Assembly: GCA_031769625.1 (NCBI GenBank)
Contig: JAUIMM010000702.1
Span: 5,822,001 to 5,886,000 of the forward strand
Direction: 5' to 3'
DNA: 64,000 bases
DNA from: Taudactylus pleione
Taxonomy: Eukaryota; Chordata; Amphibia; Anura; Myobatrachidae
The position numbers were made by a program, and so were the translations under genes. Numbering within the stretch: position 1 is the first letter of the stretch; every line of letters starts with the position of its first letter. Below the pieces are notes generated by a model that was not told where the DNA came from, did no database searches, and was given only the letters and a program-made list of their open reading frames with translations. Below, one piece after another: positions 44,801 to 55,934 of this stretch.

Positions 44801-47800
44801 GCTGCACCAATTATCAATTCTTCAGCCAGGGGCTGCACCGATTAACAATTCTTCAGCTAGGGGCTGCACCAACTATCAAGTATCAACACTTCTTTCTTCA
44901 GCCATTGTCTGTGCCAACTATCAATTCTTCAGCCAGTGGTTGCACCAATTATCAATTCTTCAGCCAGGGGCTGTACCAATTAAGAATTCTTCAGCCAGTG
45001 GCTGCACCAATTATGAAGTATCAGCACTGCTTTCTTCAGCTAGTGTCTGTGCCAAGTATCAATTCTTCAGCCAGTAGCGGCATCAATTATCAAGTAGCAA
45101 CTCTTTTTTCTTCAGCCAGTGTCTGCTCCAACTATCAATTCTTCAGCCAGTGGCTGCACCAATTATCAATTCTTCAGCCAGTGGCTGCACCAATTATCAA
45201 TTCTTCAGCCAGTGGCTGCACCAATTATCAAGTATCAGCACTTCTTTCTTCAGCCAGTGTCTGCACCAACTATCAATTCTATCAACTATCAATTCTTCTA
45301 GGGGCTGCACCAATTATCAAGTATCAACACTTCTTTCTTCAGCCAGTGTCTGAGCCAACTATCAATGTTTGAGCCAGTGGCGGCACCAATTATCATGTAT
45401 CAACACTTCTTTCTTCAACCAGTGTCTGCGCCAACTATCAATTCTTCAGCCAGTGGCTGCACCAATCATCAATTCTTCAGCCAGGGGCTGCACCAATTAT
45501 CAATTCTTCAGCAGGGGCTGCACCAATTATGAATTGTTCAGCCAGTGGCAGCACCAATTATTAAGTATCAACTCCTCTTTCTTCAGCCAGGGGCTGCACC
45601 AACTATCAACTATTAAATCTTCAGCCAGGGCCTGCACCAATTATCAAGTATCAACTCTTCTTAATTCAGCCAGGGGCTGCGCCAACTATCAGCTATTAAT
45701 TCTTCAGCCAGGGGCTGCACCAATTATCAATTCTTCAGCCAGGGGCTGCACCAATTAACAATTCTTCAGCCAGTGGCTGCATCAATTATGAAGTATCAGC
45801 ACTGCTTTCTTCAGCCAGTGTCTGCACCATGTATCAATTCTTCAGCCATTAGCGGCATCAATTATCAAGTATCAACTCTTTTTTCTTCACCCAGTGTCTG
45901 CACCAATTATCAATTCTTCAGACAGTGGCTGCACCAATTATCAATTCTTCAGCCAGGGGCTGCACCGATTAACAATTCTTCAGCTAGGGGCTGCACCAAT
46001 TATCAAGTATCAACACTACTTTCTTCAGCCAGTGTCTGCGCCAAGTATCAATTCTTCAGCCAGTGGCGGCACCAATTATCAAGTATCAACACTACTTTCT
46101 TCAGCCATTGTCTGTGCCAACTATCAATTCTTCAGCCAGTGGTTGCACCAATTATAGATTCTTCAGCCAGTGGCTGTAGCAATTATCAATTCTTCAGCCA
46201 GGGGCTGCACCAATGAACAATTCTTCAGCCAATGGCTGCACCAATTATCAAGTATCAGCACTTCTTTCTTCAGCCAGTGTCTGCGCCAACTATCAATTCT
46301 ATCAACTATCAATTCTTCCAGGGGCTGCACCAATTATCAGTTCTTCAGCCAGGGGCTGCACCAATTATCAAGTATCAACTCTTCTTACTTCAGCCAGGGG
46401 CTGCAGCAACTATCAACTATCAATTCTTCTGCCTGTGGCTGCACCAGTTATCAATTCTTCAGCCAGGGGCTGCACCAATTAACAATTCTTCAGCCAGTGG
46501 CAGCACCAATTATCAAGTATCAACACTTCTTTCTTCAGCCAGTGTCTGTGCCAACTATCAATTCTATAGCCAGTGGCTGCAGCAAGGGCTGCACCAATTA
46601 TGAATTCTTCAGCCAGTGGCGGCACCAATTATCAAGTATCAACACTTCTTTCTTCAGCCAGTGTCTGCGCCAACTATCAATTCTTCAGCCAGGGGCTGCA
46701 CCAATTATCAATTCTTCAGCCAGGGGCTGCACCAATTATCTATTCTTCAGCAGGGGCTGCACCAATTATGAATTCTTCAGCCAGTGGCAGCACCAATTAT
46801 TAATTATCAACTTTTCTTTCTTCAGCCAGGGGCTGCACCAACTATCAACTATTAATTCTTCACCCAGGGGCTGCACCAATTATCAAGTGTCAACTCTTCT
46901 TACTTCAACCAGGGGCTGCGCCAACTATCAACTATTAATTCTTCAGCCAGGGGCTGCACCAATTATCAATTCTTCAGCCAGTGGCGGCACCAATTATCAA
47001 GTATCAACTCTTCTTTATTCAGCCAGTGTCTGCGCCAACTATCAATTCTTCAGCCAGTGGCGGCACCAATTATCAAGTATCAGCACTTCTTTCTTCAGCC
47101 AGTGTCTGCACCAACTATCAATTCTTCAGCCAGTGGCTGCACCAATCATCAATTCTTCAGCCAGGGGCTGCACCAATTACCAATTCTTCAGCAGGGGCTG
47201 CACCAATTATGAATTCTTCAGGCAGTGGCAGCACCAATTATCAAGTATCAGCACTTCTTTCTTCAGCCAGTGTCTGCACCAACTATCAATTCTTCAGCCA
47301 GTGGCTGCACCAATCATCAATTCTTCAGCCAGGGGCTGCACCAATTACCAATTCTTCAGCAGGGGCTGCACCAATTAAGAATTCTTCAGCCAGTGGCTGC
47401 TCCAATTATGAAGTATCAGTACTGCTTTCTTCAGCTAGTGTCTGTGCCAAGTATCAATTCTTCAGCCAGTAGCGGCATCAATTATCAAGTATCAACTCTT
47501 TTTTCTTCAGCCAGTGTCTGCTCCAACTATCAATTCTTCAGCCAGTGGCTGCACCAATTATCAATTCTTCAGCCAGTGGCTGCACCAATTATCAATTCTT
47601 CAGCCAGTGGCTGTACCAATTATCAAGTATCAGCACTTCTTTCTTCAGCCAGTGTCTGCGCCAAGTATCAATTCGTCAGCCAGTAGTGGCATCAATTATC
47701 AAGTATCAGCACTTCTTTCTTCAGCCAGTGTCTGCACCAACTATCAATTCTATCAACTATCAATTCTTCCAGGGGCTGCACCAATTATCAATTCTTCCAG

Positions 47801-48552
47801 GGACTGCACCAATTATCAGTTCTTCAGCCAGGGGCTGCACCAATTATCAGTTCTTCAGCCAGGGGCTGCACCAATTATCAAGTATCAATTCTTCTAACTT
47901 CAGCCAGGGGCTGCACCAACTATCAATTCTTCAGCCAGTGGCTGCACCAATTATCAATTCTTCAGCAGGGGCTGCACCAATTATGAATTCTTCAGCCAGT
48001 GACGGCACCAATTATCAAGTATCAACTCTTCTTTATTCAGCCAGTGTCTGCGCCAACTATCAGTTCTTCAGCCAGTGGCTGCACCAATTAACAATTCTTC
48101 AGCCAGTGGCAGCATCAATTATCAAGTATCAACACTTCTTTCTTCAGCCAGTGTCTGTGCCAACTATCAATGCTTCAGCCAGTGGCTGCACCAATTATCA
48201 ATTCTTCAGCCAGGGGCTGCACCAATTATCAATTCTTCAGCAGGGGCTGCACCAATTATGAATTCTTCAGCCAGTGGTGGCACCAATTATTAAGTATCAA
48301 CTCTTCTTTCTTCAGCCAGGGCCTGCACCAACTATCAACTATTAATTCTTCAGCCAGGGGCTGCACCAATTATCAGTTCTTCAGCCAGGGGCTGTACCAA
48401 TTGTCAAGTATCAACTCTTCTTACTTCAGCCAGGGGCTGCACCAACTATCAACTATCAACTCTTCAGCCAGTGGCTGCACCAATTATCATGTATCAACTC
48501 TTCTTACTTCAGCCAGTGGCTGCGCCAACTAACAACTAACAATTCTTCAATC
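41815..48552. repeat. 6.7-kb satellite array, 31-bp unit
   Basis: The base unit is CAGCCAGTGGCTGCACCAAT followed by TATCAATTCTT, 31 bp (for example starts at 42972 and 43003). Longer units of about 46 bp carry an extra AGTATCAACACTTCT-like segment. Unit variants (AGTGGCTGC, AGGGGCTGC, AGTGTCTGC, AGTGGCGGC) alternate in longer blocks. About 180 units are present. Higher-order duplications occur, for example about 44221-44860 repeated at about 45347-45985 (offset about 1126). Since 31 is not a multiple of 3, each open frame cycles through all frames of the unit. The resulting 100-400 codon frames (INSSASGCTNYQFF-like) are not genes. Confidence 0.95.
43785..44130 (+). mobile_element. V-SINE-type tRNA-derived SINE in the satellite
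   Basis: A tRNA-like head has a box A-like TGGTGTAATGGTTAGCG and a box B-like GGGTTCAATTC. It is followed by the V-SINE-type central domain (TGTGTGGAGTTTG, GTGGGTTTCCTCCGGGTACT, CCGGTTTCCTCCCACACTCC). The tail has TTGTAAGCTCCACTGGGGCA and TCTGTAAAGCGCTGCGGAAT and ends in AATAAATAAATA. AATTCTT flanks both sides (43778-43784 and 44131-44137), consistent with a target duplication, although that word is also part of the array unit. It uses a partner LINE for movement and has no protein. Confidence 0.9.
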
Positions 48553-48906
48553 CTCAAGGGGTACCCCAGCCATCATTTTTGCACAGTCTTCAACTCTATT
48601 TATCACTCAGTTTTGAACCAGCTAGCTGGATGCAACCTTTTGGCCCTTAACTAGATGAAAAAATCAATATTGTGAGGTCGTCAAAATTTACTGGAAATGA
48701 GTGGAAATAAATGTTATTGAGGTTAATAATACTGTAGGAACAAAAAAGGCCCATTTTATGTGATTTTAGCTGTTTTTATGATTTTTTAAGAAAAAATCCA
48801 CATCCAAAACCATAACAGAAAAACTAAACACGGAGGTGAGGTTTTGGCAAAACCAATCCAGATCCAAAACCAAAACACAGGGGTCAGTGACATCTCTAGT
48901 TCCAAT

Positions 48907-49928
48907 AACATCAGATTCATCGTTGAATACAAGGAGTCATTGTTCCAGTAGTGTCTGGAATTGTTGAAGCTCTCCATACAAATAGATAGGTGGATGATCT
49001 GAGGGTAGAGACACAGGAGTCTCCTTTGGAACACTGGACTAGAAAGAAGTCATCACAGGGACCATAGACTGGACAGCAGATGCAGAAACCCCAGAACTGG
49101 CTGCAGACACCCATTGGCACTGTGGCAGACAACTCTTGAACCTCTGGCAAATCAACAGACACCTTTCGGACTTCTTGCAAGGCAATAGAGACCTCTCAGA
49201 TCTCTAGCAAGGCAACAGATACCTCTTGGATCACTGGCAAGGTGATGACCTCTCATACAGTACCTCTGGCAAGGCAGACACTTCGGAGATCGCTGGCAAG
49301 GCACACACATCTCTTGGACTTATGGTACTGGAGGATCAGAGCTAGCAGGAGACACAAGAATCATTAGACCTTTAGCATTTGGACTGGTGACTGGCATGGT
49401 GGTTATCACTTGGAGTGAAAGCAGCTGGTGGGGTGGCACTCTGAGTGATGGTGGGCACAGTGGTATTTTCATTATGCCTGGAGGCAAGGGCAGGTGGGTC
49501 TTCAGGCATGAAAGCAAGGGCAGATGGGCCCTCATGCCTGGAGGTGAGGGCAGATGGGTCCAGGGTTTAAAGTGGGCCATAATGGGGCGGAACTGCGTTC
49601 TATCACTTCTATTTGGAGATGGAACCAGTTCTGCCTCCTCCGATCCACATTATCCTGGTGCCGCAGGTAGTCTCCATTAGCCATACGCCCGCTGAGAATT
49701 TGTTACCAGCGGGCGCCCGGCTTCTCCGCAGCGCCAGCCGTAAGCTGAAGCTCACTCCTATGCTCTGGATTCCTCCTCCTGCAGTGTGCTGTGGGAGAGA
49801 CGTCGGCTCCCGCAGTGCTCTATGGGAGAGACGTCATGATGTCTCTCCCATAGTTAGAGGAGCAGTCACCGGACCAGACAGCAGCGGAGACTGGAGCGGG
49901 GCTTAAAGTATTAGGTTTTCTTCTATTA
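48907..49928. other. Non-coding sequence with two short minisatellites
   Basis: At about 49140-49330 a ~36-bp unit with CTCTGGCAAGGCA-like words repeats about six times. At about 49470-49560 a ~30-bp unit with GGCAAGGGCAGATGGG repeats three to four times. At 49580-49910 the sequence is GC-richer with GGGAGAGACGTC twice. Nothing coding is supported. Confidence 0.6.
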
Positions 49929-50980
49929 AGTGGCTTCACTATAGGGGGCACTACTCAGGGGGCACTACTACTGGGGGCATTGCTCAGGGCACTTTACTAT
50001 TGGGCACATTACTCAGGGGGCACTACTACTGAGGGCATTACTCAGGGGGAACTATTACTGGGGGCATTACTGTTGGGGACATTATTCAGGTGGCACTACT
50101 ACTAGGGGCATTACTCAGGGTGCACTACTACTGGGGGCATTACTCAGGGTGCACTACTACTGGGGGCATTACTCAGGGGGCACTACTACTGGGGGCACTA
50201 CTCAGGGAGCATTACTATTGGTGGCATTACTCAGGTTGCACTACTACTGGGGGCATTACTATTGGTGGCATTACTCAGGTGGTACTACTATTGGAGTATT
50301 ACTATTGGGGACACTACTACAGGGGGCATTACTACCAGGGGCACTACTATTGGGGGCTCTATTACAGGAGGATTACTAATGGGGGCATTGCATAAGGGGC
50401 ACTGCATTAAGGGGGCTCTGCATAAGTGGCACCTCTACTGTGGGCTCTGCATAAGGGGCACTGCCACTGTGGGCACTGCAGGGGCACTACAACTACTGGG
50501 GGCACTGCATAAGGGGAACTACCACTACTGTGGGCTCTGCATAAGGGGCACTATAACTGTGTGCACTGCAGGAGCACTACCACTACTGGGGGCTCTGCAT
50601 AAGGGGTACTACTATTGGGGGCACTATTACAGAGGGATTACTAATGGGAGCATTGTATAAGGGGCACTATCACTACTGGGGGCACTGCATAAGGGACACA
50701 ACCACTACTGGGGGCACTGCATAAGGGGCACTACCCCTACTGTGGGATCTGCATAAGGGGCACTACCACTACTGGGGGAACTGCATAAGAGGCATCACTT
50801 TAGTGGGCATTGCAAAAGGTGTACCACTAAAGTGGGCATTATGTGTAAGGGGCTGCTGTGGGCATTGTATAAAAGGCACTACTACTGTGGGCATTGTGTA
50901 TAAGGAGTACAAATGTGGGCATTGTATAAAAGGGACACTGCTGTGTGTCATAAATTAATAAGGGACACTACTATGTGGTG
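49929..50980. repeat. ~27-bp tandem array, GGGGGCACTACTACTG type
   Basis: Units begin as ACTACTGGGGGCATTACTCA followed by GGGGGC. They shift after about 50380 to GGGGGCACTGCATAAGGGGC followed by ACTACC, and end in GGGCATTGTATAAAAGG. The second form closely resembles the array at 63110-63570. Open frames with GTTTGG-type amino-acid repeats are artefacts. Confidence 0.9.
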
Positions 50981-51329
50981 TAATGTGAATCAAGATTGTG
51001 CTACTGTGTGGTGTAATTTGAATTGGAAATACTATTGTGTGACCATGCCCCTTTCTTTTGAGACCACGCCCTCTTTTTTGTCGAGCGACGCAGGTGCGCG
51101 CTGTCCCTTTATTGAGAAAGCACCAAGGGGGGCGGTGAGTTCCACCACTTCTCTAAGACCACTTTAAGCACTGGATGGGTCTTTATACTTGAAGGCAAGG
51201 GCTACATAGCAGCACTCAGACTGGCAGCCATCACGGCGGAATTCTTCAACTAGAAGCTGTGAGGCAATTCAGGTACAGCAGAAAACTAGAGGAATGGCAC
51301 CCTCTAAGGAACTGACCAAATGGAGTCCC
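50981..51329. other. Intergenic, no supported feature
   Basis: Transition sequence between two tandem arrays. No coding or mobile signature that I can defend. Confidence 0.45.
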
Positions 51330-51690
51330 CCACTGAGACAGCAGGGCTGGAGTCGCCCACTGGGGCTTGACAATCACAGCCCCCTCCTGGGGCTGGTACA
51401 CTTGAGGCCCCTCCTGGGGCTGGTGCACTAGAGATGCCACCTGGGGCTGGTGCACTGGAGACCCCTTCTGGGGCTGGTGTATTGGAGACCCCTTCTGGGT
51501 ATATGGCACTAGTGACCCATCCTGGTGATATGGCACTAGAGACCCCTCCTGGGAATGGCATACTTGTGAAGCCACTCGGGTTGTGCAGCACTGTGAGGCA
51601 TCTGGGGCTGGGCAGCAATGTTAGACATCTGAGGTGGGGCAGCACTGTGAGACATCTCGGGATGAGCAGCACCAAGAGGCATGCCACAGT
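51330..51690. repeat. ~30-bp tandem repeat, GGGGCTGGTGCACTGGAGAC
   Basis: Units of about 30 bases containing CCCCTTCTGGGGCTGGTGCA repeat with increasing divergence through about 51690, where the text becomes GGGGCAGCACTGTGAGACAT. Confidence 0.8.
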
Positions 51691-51699
51691 GGGAAGGAG

Positions 51700-52725
51700 G
51701 CTGGAAAGACATTTGCTAGAGTGGACACAGGGAGCAGGAGCCTTGAGTGTCACAGGGAGCATGTGGCTCAAAAGACACAGGGTGTTGGAAGGGACCCAGG
51801 CAGCAGGTCTGAGTGACACAGGGAGCAGGAGGCTGGAGTGACAAGGAGCATGAGGCTGCAGTCACAGAGGGGGAAGGAGACTGGAGAACACAGTGGGCTG
51901 GAGGGGACACAAAGAGCAGAAGTCTGGAGTGAAATGGGGCATGAGACTGGAGTAACACAGGGGGAAGAAGGCTGAAGAGATACAGGGCTTGAGGGGACAT
52001 AGAGAGTAGGAGGCTATACTAACACATGGCACAAGGCTGGAGTAACACAGGGAGCATGATGCTGAAGTGACATAAAGGGAAGGAAGCTGGAAAGACACAG
52101 GGGCCTGAAGGGGAGACAGGGGGATGGAGGCTGGAGAGACTCAGAGCTGGAGAGGACACAGAGAGCAGGAGGCTCTAGTGACACAGGTCACAAGGCTAGA
52201 GTGACACAGGGAGTTGGAGTGAAACAGGGGGAAAGAGGCTGGAGAAACACAAGGGGGATGGGGGGACAGAGAACAGGAAGCTGGAGTGGCACAGGACACA
52301 AGGCTAGGGTAACACATGGAGCATGAGGTTGGAGTGATACAGGGAGAAGGAAGCCGGAGAAACACAAGGGGGAGGAGGGGACAGAGAACAGGAGGCTGGA
52401 GTGACACATGGAGCACAAGGCTGGAATGACAAAGGGAGCATGAAGCTGGAGTGACACAGGGAATTTGAGGATGGGAAGACACAGGGGCCTGAAGAGGACA
52501 CAAAAAGCAGGAGGATGGCAAGACAAGGGGGTAGAAGGCTGGAGGTGACACAGGGGGCATGAAGCTTGAGTGACATTGGGAGCATGTGGCTGGAAAGACA
52601 CAGGGGCTGGAGGGTACTCAGGAAGCCAAAGGCTGTAATGAAACGGTGCAGGAAACTGGAGTGGAGCATAGCACGAGGTTGAAGTGATACGGGGCAGGAG
52701 GATGGAGAGGACACATGGAGCACAA
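51700..52725. repeat. ~25-bp tandem repeat, GACACAGGGAGCATGAGGCT
   Basis: About 40 degenerate units of ACACAGGGAGCAGGAGGCTG followed by GAGTG run across a kilobase. Related wording (GGAGCAGGAGGATGGAGAGA) recurs at about 63610. Minus-strand frames rich in Ser, Leu, Pro and Cys are artefacts of the repeat. Confidence 0.88.
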
Positions 52726-52830
52726 GTCTAGCTTTCTGTTGTATGATGATGACATTAGTTATATTCCTACACAAACAGGCATCTTCTGGACCATGTAATT
52801 TCCTACATGTAAATACTGCCTGAAGACACT

Positions 52831-53334
52831 GGACCTCATTCAGACCCGGCCGCAAGCACCGAGCACTCGCAACCAGGTCGATGTTAAGGACCTGTGCACG
52901 CGCAGCGGCCGCACTGCACATGTGCAAGCCCCAGAGCGAGAGAGAAAGGGGCGGCTGTCGATGTTGATCGACTGCTTGACCCGTTTTGTAGGCGGGGCGG
53001 GGGGGGTGGCTACACAAACAGAGGCGTTCCCAAGCGAACGCCTGCCGTTTTGTGGGCAGCCACACTGACATCAGCAGTGATGTCAGTGGGGAGTTTCCTG
53101 CTCGATCAGAGCTGGAAGCTCCCTGGGGCTTGCGGCTGCCAAGACCCAACCTTAGGGTCTCGTCGCAAGCCCCGATGGTCTTGACCATCGCGACCATCAA
53201 CCTGGTCGGTCGCTAAGGTGTGGGTGGTAACCCACAGCTTAGCTAGCGACCAGGAGGCCGCACTAAAAAATAGAAGCGGCCGCCCTCATTCAGAACGAGC
53301 GCTCGCGTCTTGCGACTGCCTCTGAATGACGGCC
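52831..53334. mobile_element. Complete Harbinger-like MITE, family 1
   Basis: A 504-bp element from GGACCTCATTCAGA to the inverted GGCCGTCATTCAGA, flanked by ACT duplications (52828-52830 and 53335-53337). By eye it is nearly colinear with 27660-28162. Non-coding. Confidence 0.88.
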
Positions 53335-53337
53335 ACT

Positions 53338-54565
53338 GTCTATCCAGGGAGTCTCAATTTCTTCAGTGGTTCCCCATTACAGAGATCCTACCAGATAGGA
53401 AAGGTGTAGTACACACAAAAAACAGTATTGGGGGACACCAAAGGGACTTTTCTCCCTGGTGTCTAATTGGTCTAGAACCAGCCCTGATATTATGACTGCT
53501 GATGCAGCAATGTTTATAAACCTTGTCCATGTCCTGCAGTATTTTGTACTGTACATCACTTTTTTCTTTGTACATACTGTTTCTTAAGATCCTGCAGACC
53601 CCTTGCAGCATAATATAAAGATAATAATAATAATAATAATAATAAAAATATAGTGCGGTGCAGAGATCATCCGGAGTTATCAGGAACAGGTAATGCAATA
53701 CACGTGCAATATGAAAAAAACACTACCCTAGACTCTCATTACACACTTGACTCACTCAGTTGAAAGACAAGGAACAGACACAAAAAGGAAGGATGAGTCA
53801 CACTATGCACCTTCCGTGGGTGTTTATTTTCCCTGTATCTTCTCTGCTGACTAAGGTGTTAATCCATTCGTGGATGGCTGGCAGGGAGTTAAAAAGGAAA
53901 GGAATAATGGGCAGAAAATCCAATAATGCTGGGCAGACACAGGCATTATACCTAAGCCTATGGGTGGAATTCAATTGTTTTATGCAGTGCGCTAATTAGT
54001 GGGCTCCTGATGTAATTGATACTCCGTTTCGATGCAAATGCCGCAGATGCACACATTTCTGTTCGAAGCCTCCGGAACAGAAATGTGTGAAAAGTCTGTG
54101 GTTTGGGTGCCTTAACCTGGACTTTAGGTGGATTTAGCCACTTTACATGTCTAAAACTGGTCTATTTGGGTGCGACAAGCACAATAATTATAACTAATGA
54201 GCGACCTTTCAGAGACATCCTTAATTTTTTAGTATAACAGATTCAGTGGCGCCCTCCAGTGACCGGCGCCCTCTGGCAGCTGCATAAATCTGCCTAATGA
54301 TGACGCCAGCCCTGAGTCTAACCGGATCAAACATGGTCTACTCTATTTGCTATTCTCAAATTTACCATGATTTTCCAATTGATGTTCTGGCAAATTTTTG
54401 TACAGATTTGGAAAGCGAGTTGAATCAAGTTCATGAATTTTACTTGATTTTCAAAACTAAGGCGTAAAAATTTTGCAATTGATCCGATTATCTTTAATAA
54501 TTTTTAGGGCTTAGACAACAATAATATTACCTTTTAGGTCAAATTATGCAGACATAAGCACATTT

Positions 54566-54599
<34 letters not shown>

Positions 54600-55009
54600 A
54601 CAAGGATTAACAAACTTTCACTCACCACTATACTATTATGTGAAAAACAGAAAATGTAAAACCAAGGAAATGTACATTGAAACATTTTAAATAAACAAGG
54701 TTATTCCTGGTAATAGGCTCATCACAAACATGGACAATTGCTCCAATCATTGAATTGTAAACCACTCCTAAATATGACTCGGTATGTGACATGCCAAAAA
54801 CTCAGTTGCTCAACATACACTTCCACATCCCAAATAATATTATTACTTATCTAGAAGCATATCTATTTGTTTAGATATGAAATCACTCATGAAGGTATGC
54901 TCGTTTTAATTATACTATGGTACTAATTTTTTGTTATGGAGATCACTGTATTTTCTAGTGACTCACTTTTCCAAAATGTCCACGACTTGATGATAGTGTG
55001 ATGAAGTAT
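53338..55009. other. Intergenic; two hAT-type right ends, microsatellites
   Basis: GAACCAGCCCTG at about 53475-53486 and GACGCCAGCCCTG at about 54302-54314 resemble inverted CAGGGC hAT termini, but no partner ends were found. A (TAA)n tract lies at about 53621-53646 and a (TA)n tract at about 54570-54597. No gene is evident. Confidence 0.5.
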
Positions 55010-55017
55010 GCTGTCAG

Positions 55018-55301
55018 CAGTGACGTGCGGGGAGGTATATGGCTGGGAAGACACTGGCTAGTATCAGAGCCATAGTTACAGATACATATATGAACCAGAG
55101 GGTACATGTGGGCATTATACAAAAGTGCAGCAATATATAGTGCTTGAAATTTGGTGTGTTTTGATCAGGGATGTGCGGAAAAGGTAGACAGGGGAGGCAG
55201 TGCCTCACCTGCCATAAATTTTTTACTCCAGAGTTTCGACTATAAAAATGATTAGAATAACAGGCTCTGCCTCACCTGCCTCACCCCACCGCACATCACT
55301 G
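55018..55301. mobile_element. Complete short hAT-like MITE
   Basis: A 284-bp element with termini CAGTGACGTGCGG and, inverted, CAGTGATGTGCGG. It is flanked by near-identical octamers GCTGTCAG (55010-55017) and GTTGTCAG (55302-55309). An internal CAGGGATGTGCGG at 55166 looks like a second left terminus and may be a partial duplication. Confidence 0.8.
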
Positions 55302-55358
55302 GTTGTCAGATATATTTAACTATTTATTAATTACCACAATCAGATAATTCTATACTAA

Positions 55359-55931
55359 GGGCCAGATTCAGATCCGCTCGCTAGATGCGTCCGCACGCAG
55401 CGAAAGTATGCAAATACCGAGATCGCACAACAAGGCATTAGCACGCCCACTATGTCTTGGCGTGCGATCGCGGTGTGTATGTAGATGCCCACTAGCTTGT
55501 CTTAAGATGCCCAGTTATGCACGTCATCTCCAGAAAGTGTATACAGCCATCGGTAACATCGAGTACCATCGGATGCGATCGCAGCACTTGTGGTTGACCA
55601 TACCCTACCGCAGTGCTTCAGTGTGAAATACAACCAAATGACGTGTACTATGACGCTCTGTAATAATTATGCATGCCTCTGAAACGACATTAAGACGCTC
55701 AGACACGCCTACGTTCGCACCACCACTCCCACATTTCCATCGACCAACCCGTTACCACCCACAAATGGCTTGTTCTGTCACTCATTCTAGCGAGCTATCT
55801 ATGCGCAGCGAGCAAACGCTTCCCGATCGCGTGGACTAGTTCACGCACTGCGATGCATACGCATGAGCACATTGCAAACCATCGGCAGCTACGAGCGAAT
55901 ACAGCCTAGCGAGCGGGTCTGAATCGAGCCC
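55359..55931. mobile_element. Complete Harbinger-like MITE, family 2
   Basis: A 573-bp element from GGGCCAGATTCAGATCCGCT to the inverted GGGCTCGATTCAGACCCGCT, flanked by TAA duplications (55356-55358 and 55932-55934). TAA fits the target preference often seen for PIF/Harbinger. It is the intact counterpart of the interrupted copy at 22617-23380. Non-coding. Confidence 0.9.
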
Positions 55932-55934
55932 TAA

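Larger units (their letters stand above)
36932..48898 (+). mobile_element. 12-kb hAT element with relic transposase and satellite
   Basis: The left end TAGGGATGAGCGGGTTCG and the right end (inverted) TAGAGATGTCACTGACCC are bounded by near-identical octamers GTTACAAT (36924-36931) and GTTCCAAT (48899-48906). That is 7 of 8 identical, as expected for an aged hAT target duplication. Both termini match the two ends of the 1.58-kb element at 15135-16716, so the boundaries are independently supported. Inside, in order, are subterminal tandem repeats, a broken BED-finger transposase, about 1.1 kb of spacer, a 6.7-kb 31-bp satellite array with a V-SINE in it, and a 300-bp conserved right terminus. 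It is plausibly a degenerate autonomous copy of the family. Confidence 0.82.

Noticed and set aside
42054..48532. Many frames with INSSASGCTNYQFFSQ-like repeats, up to 402 codons
   Set aside because: The 31-bp unit has no stop in any + frame and a length that is not a multiple of 3, so every frame stays open. The protein-like repetition follows from the DNA repeat.
51246..52601. Minus-strand frames of 90-170 codons rich in Ser, Leu and Pro
   Set aside because: They fall in the 25-30 bp tandem arrays and share no recognised domain.
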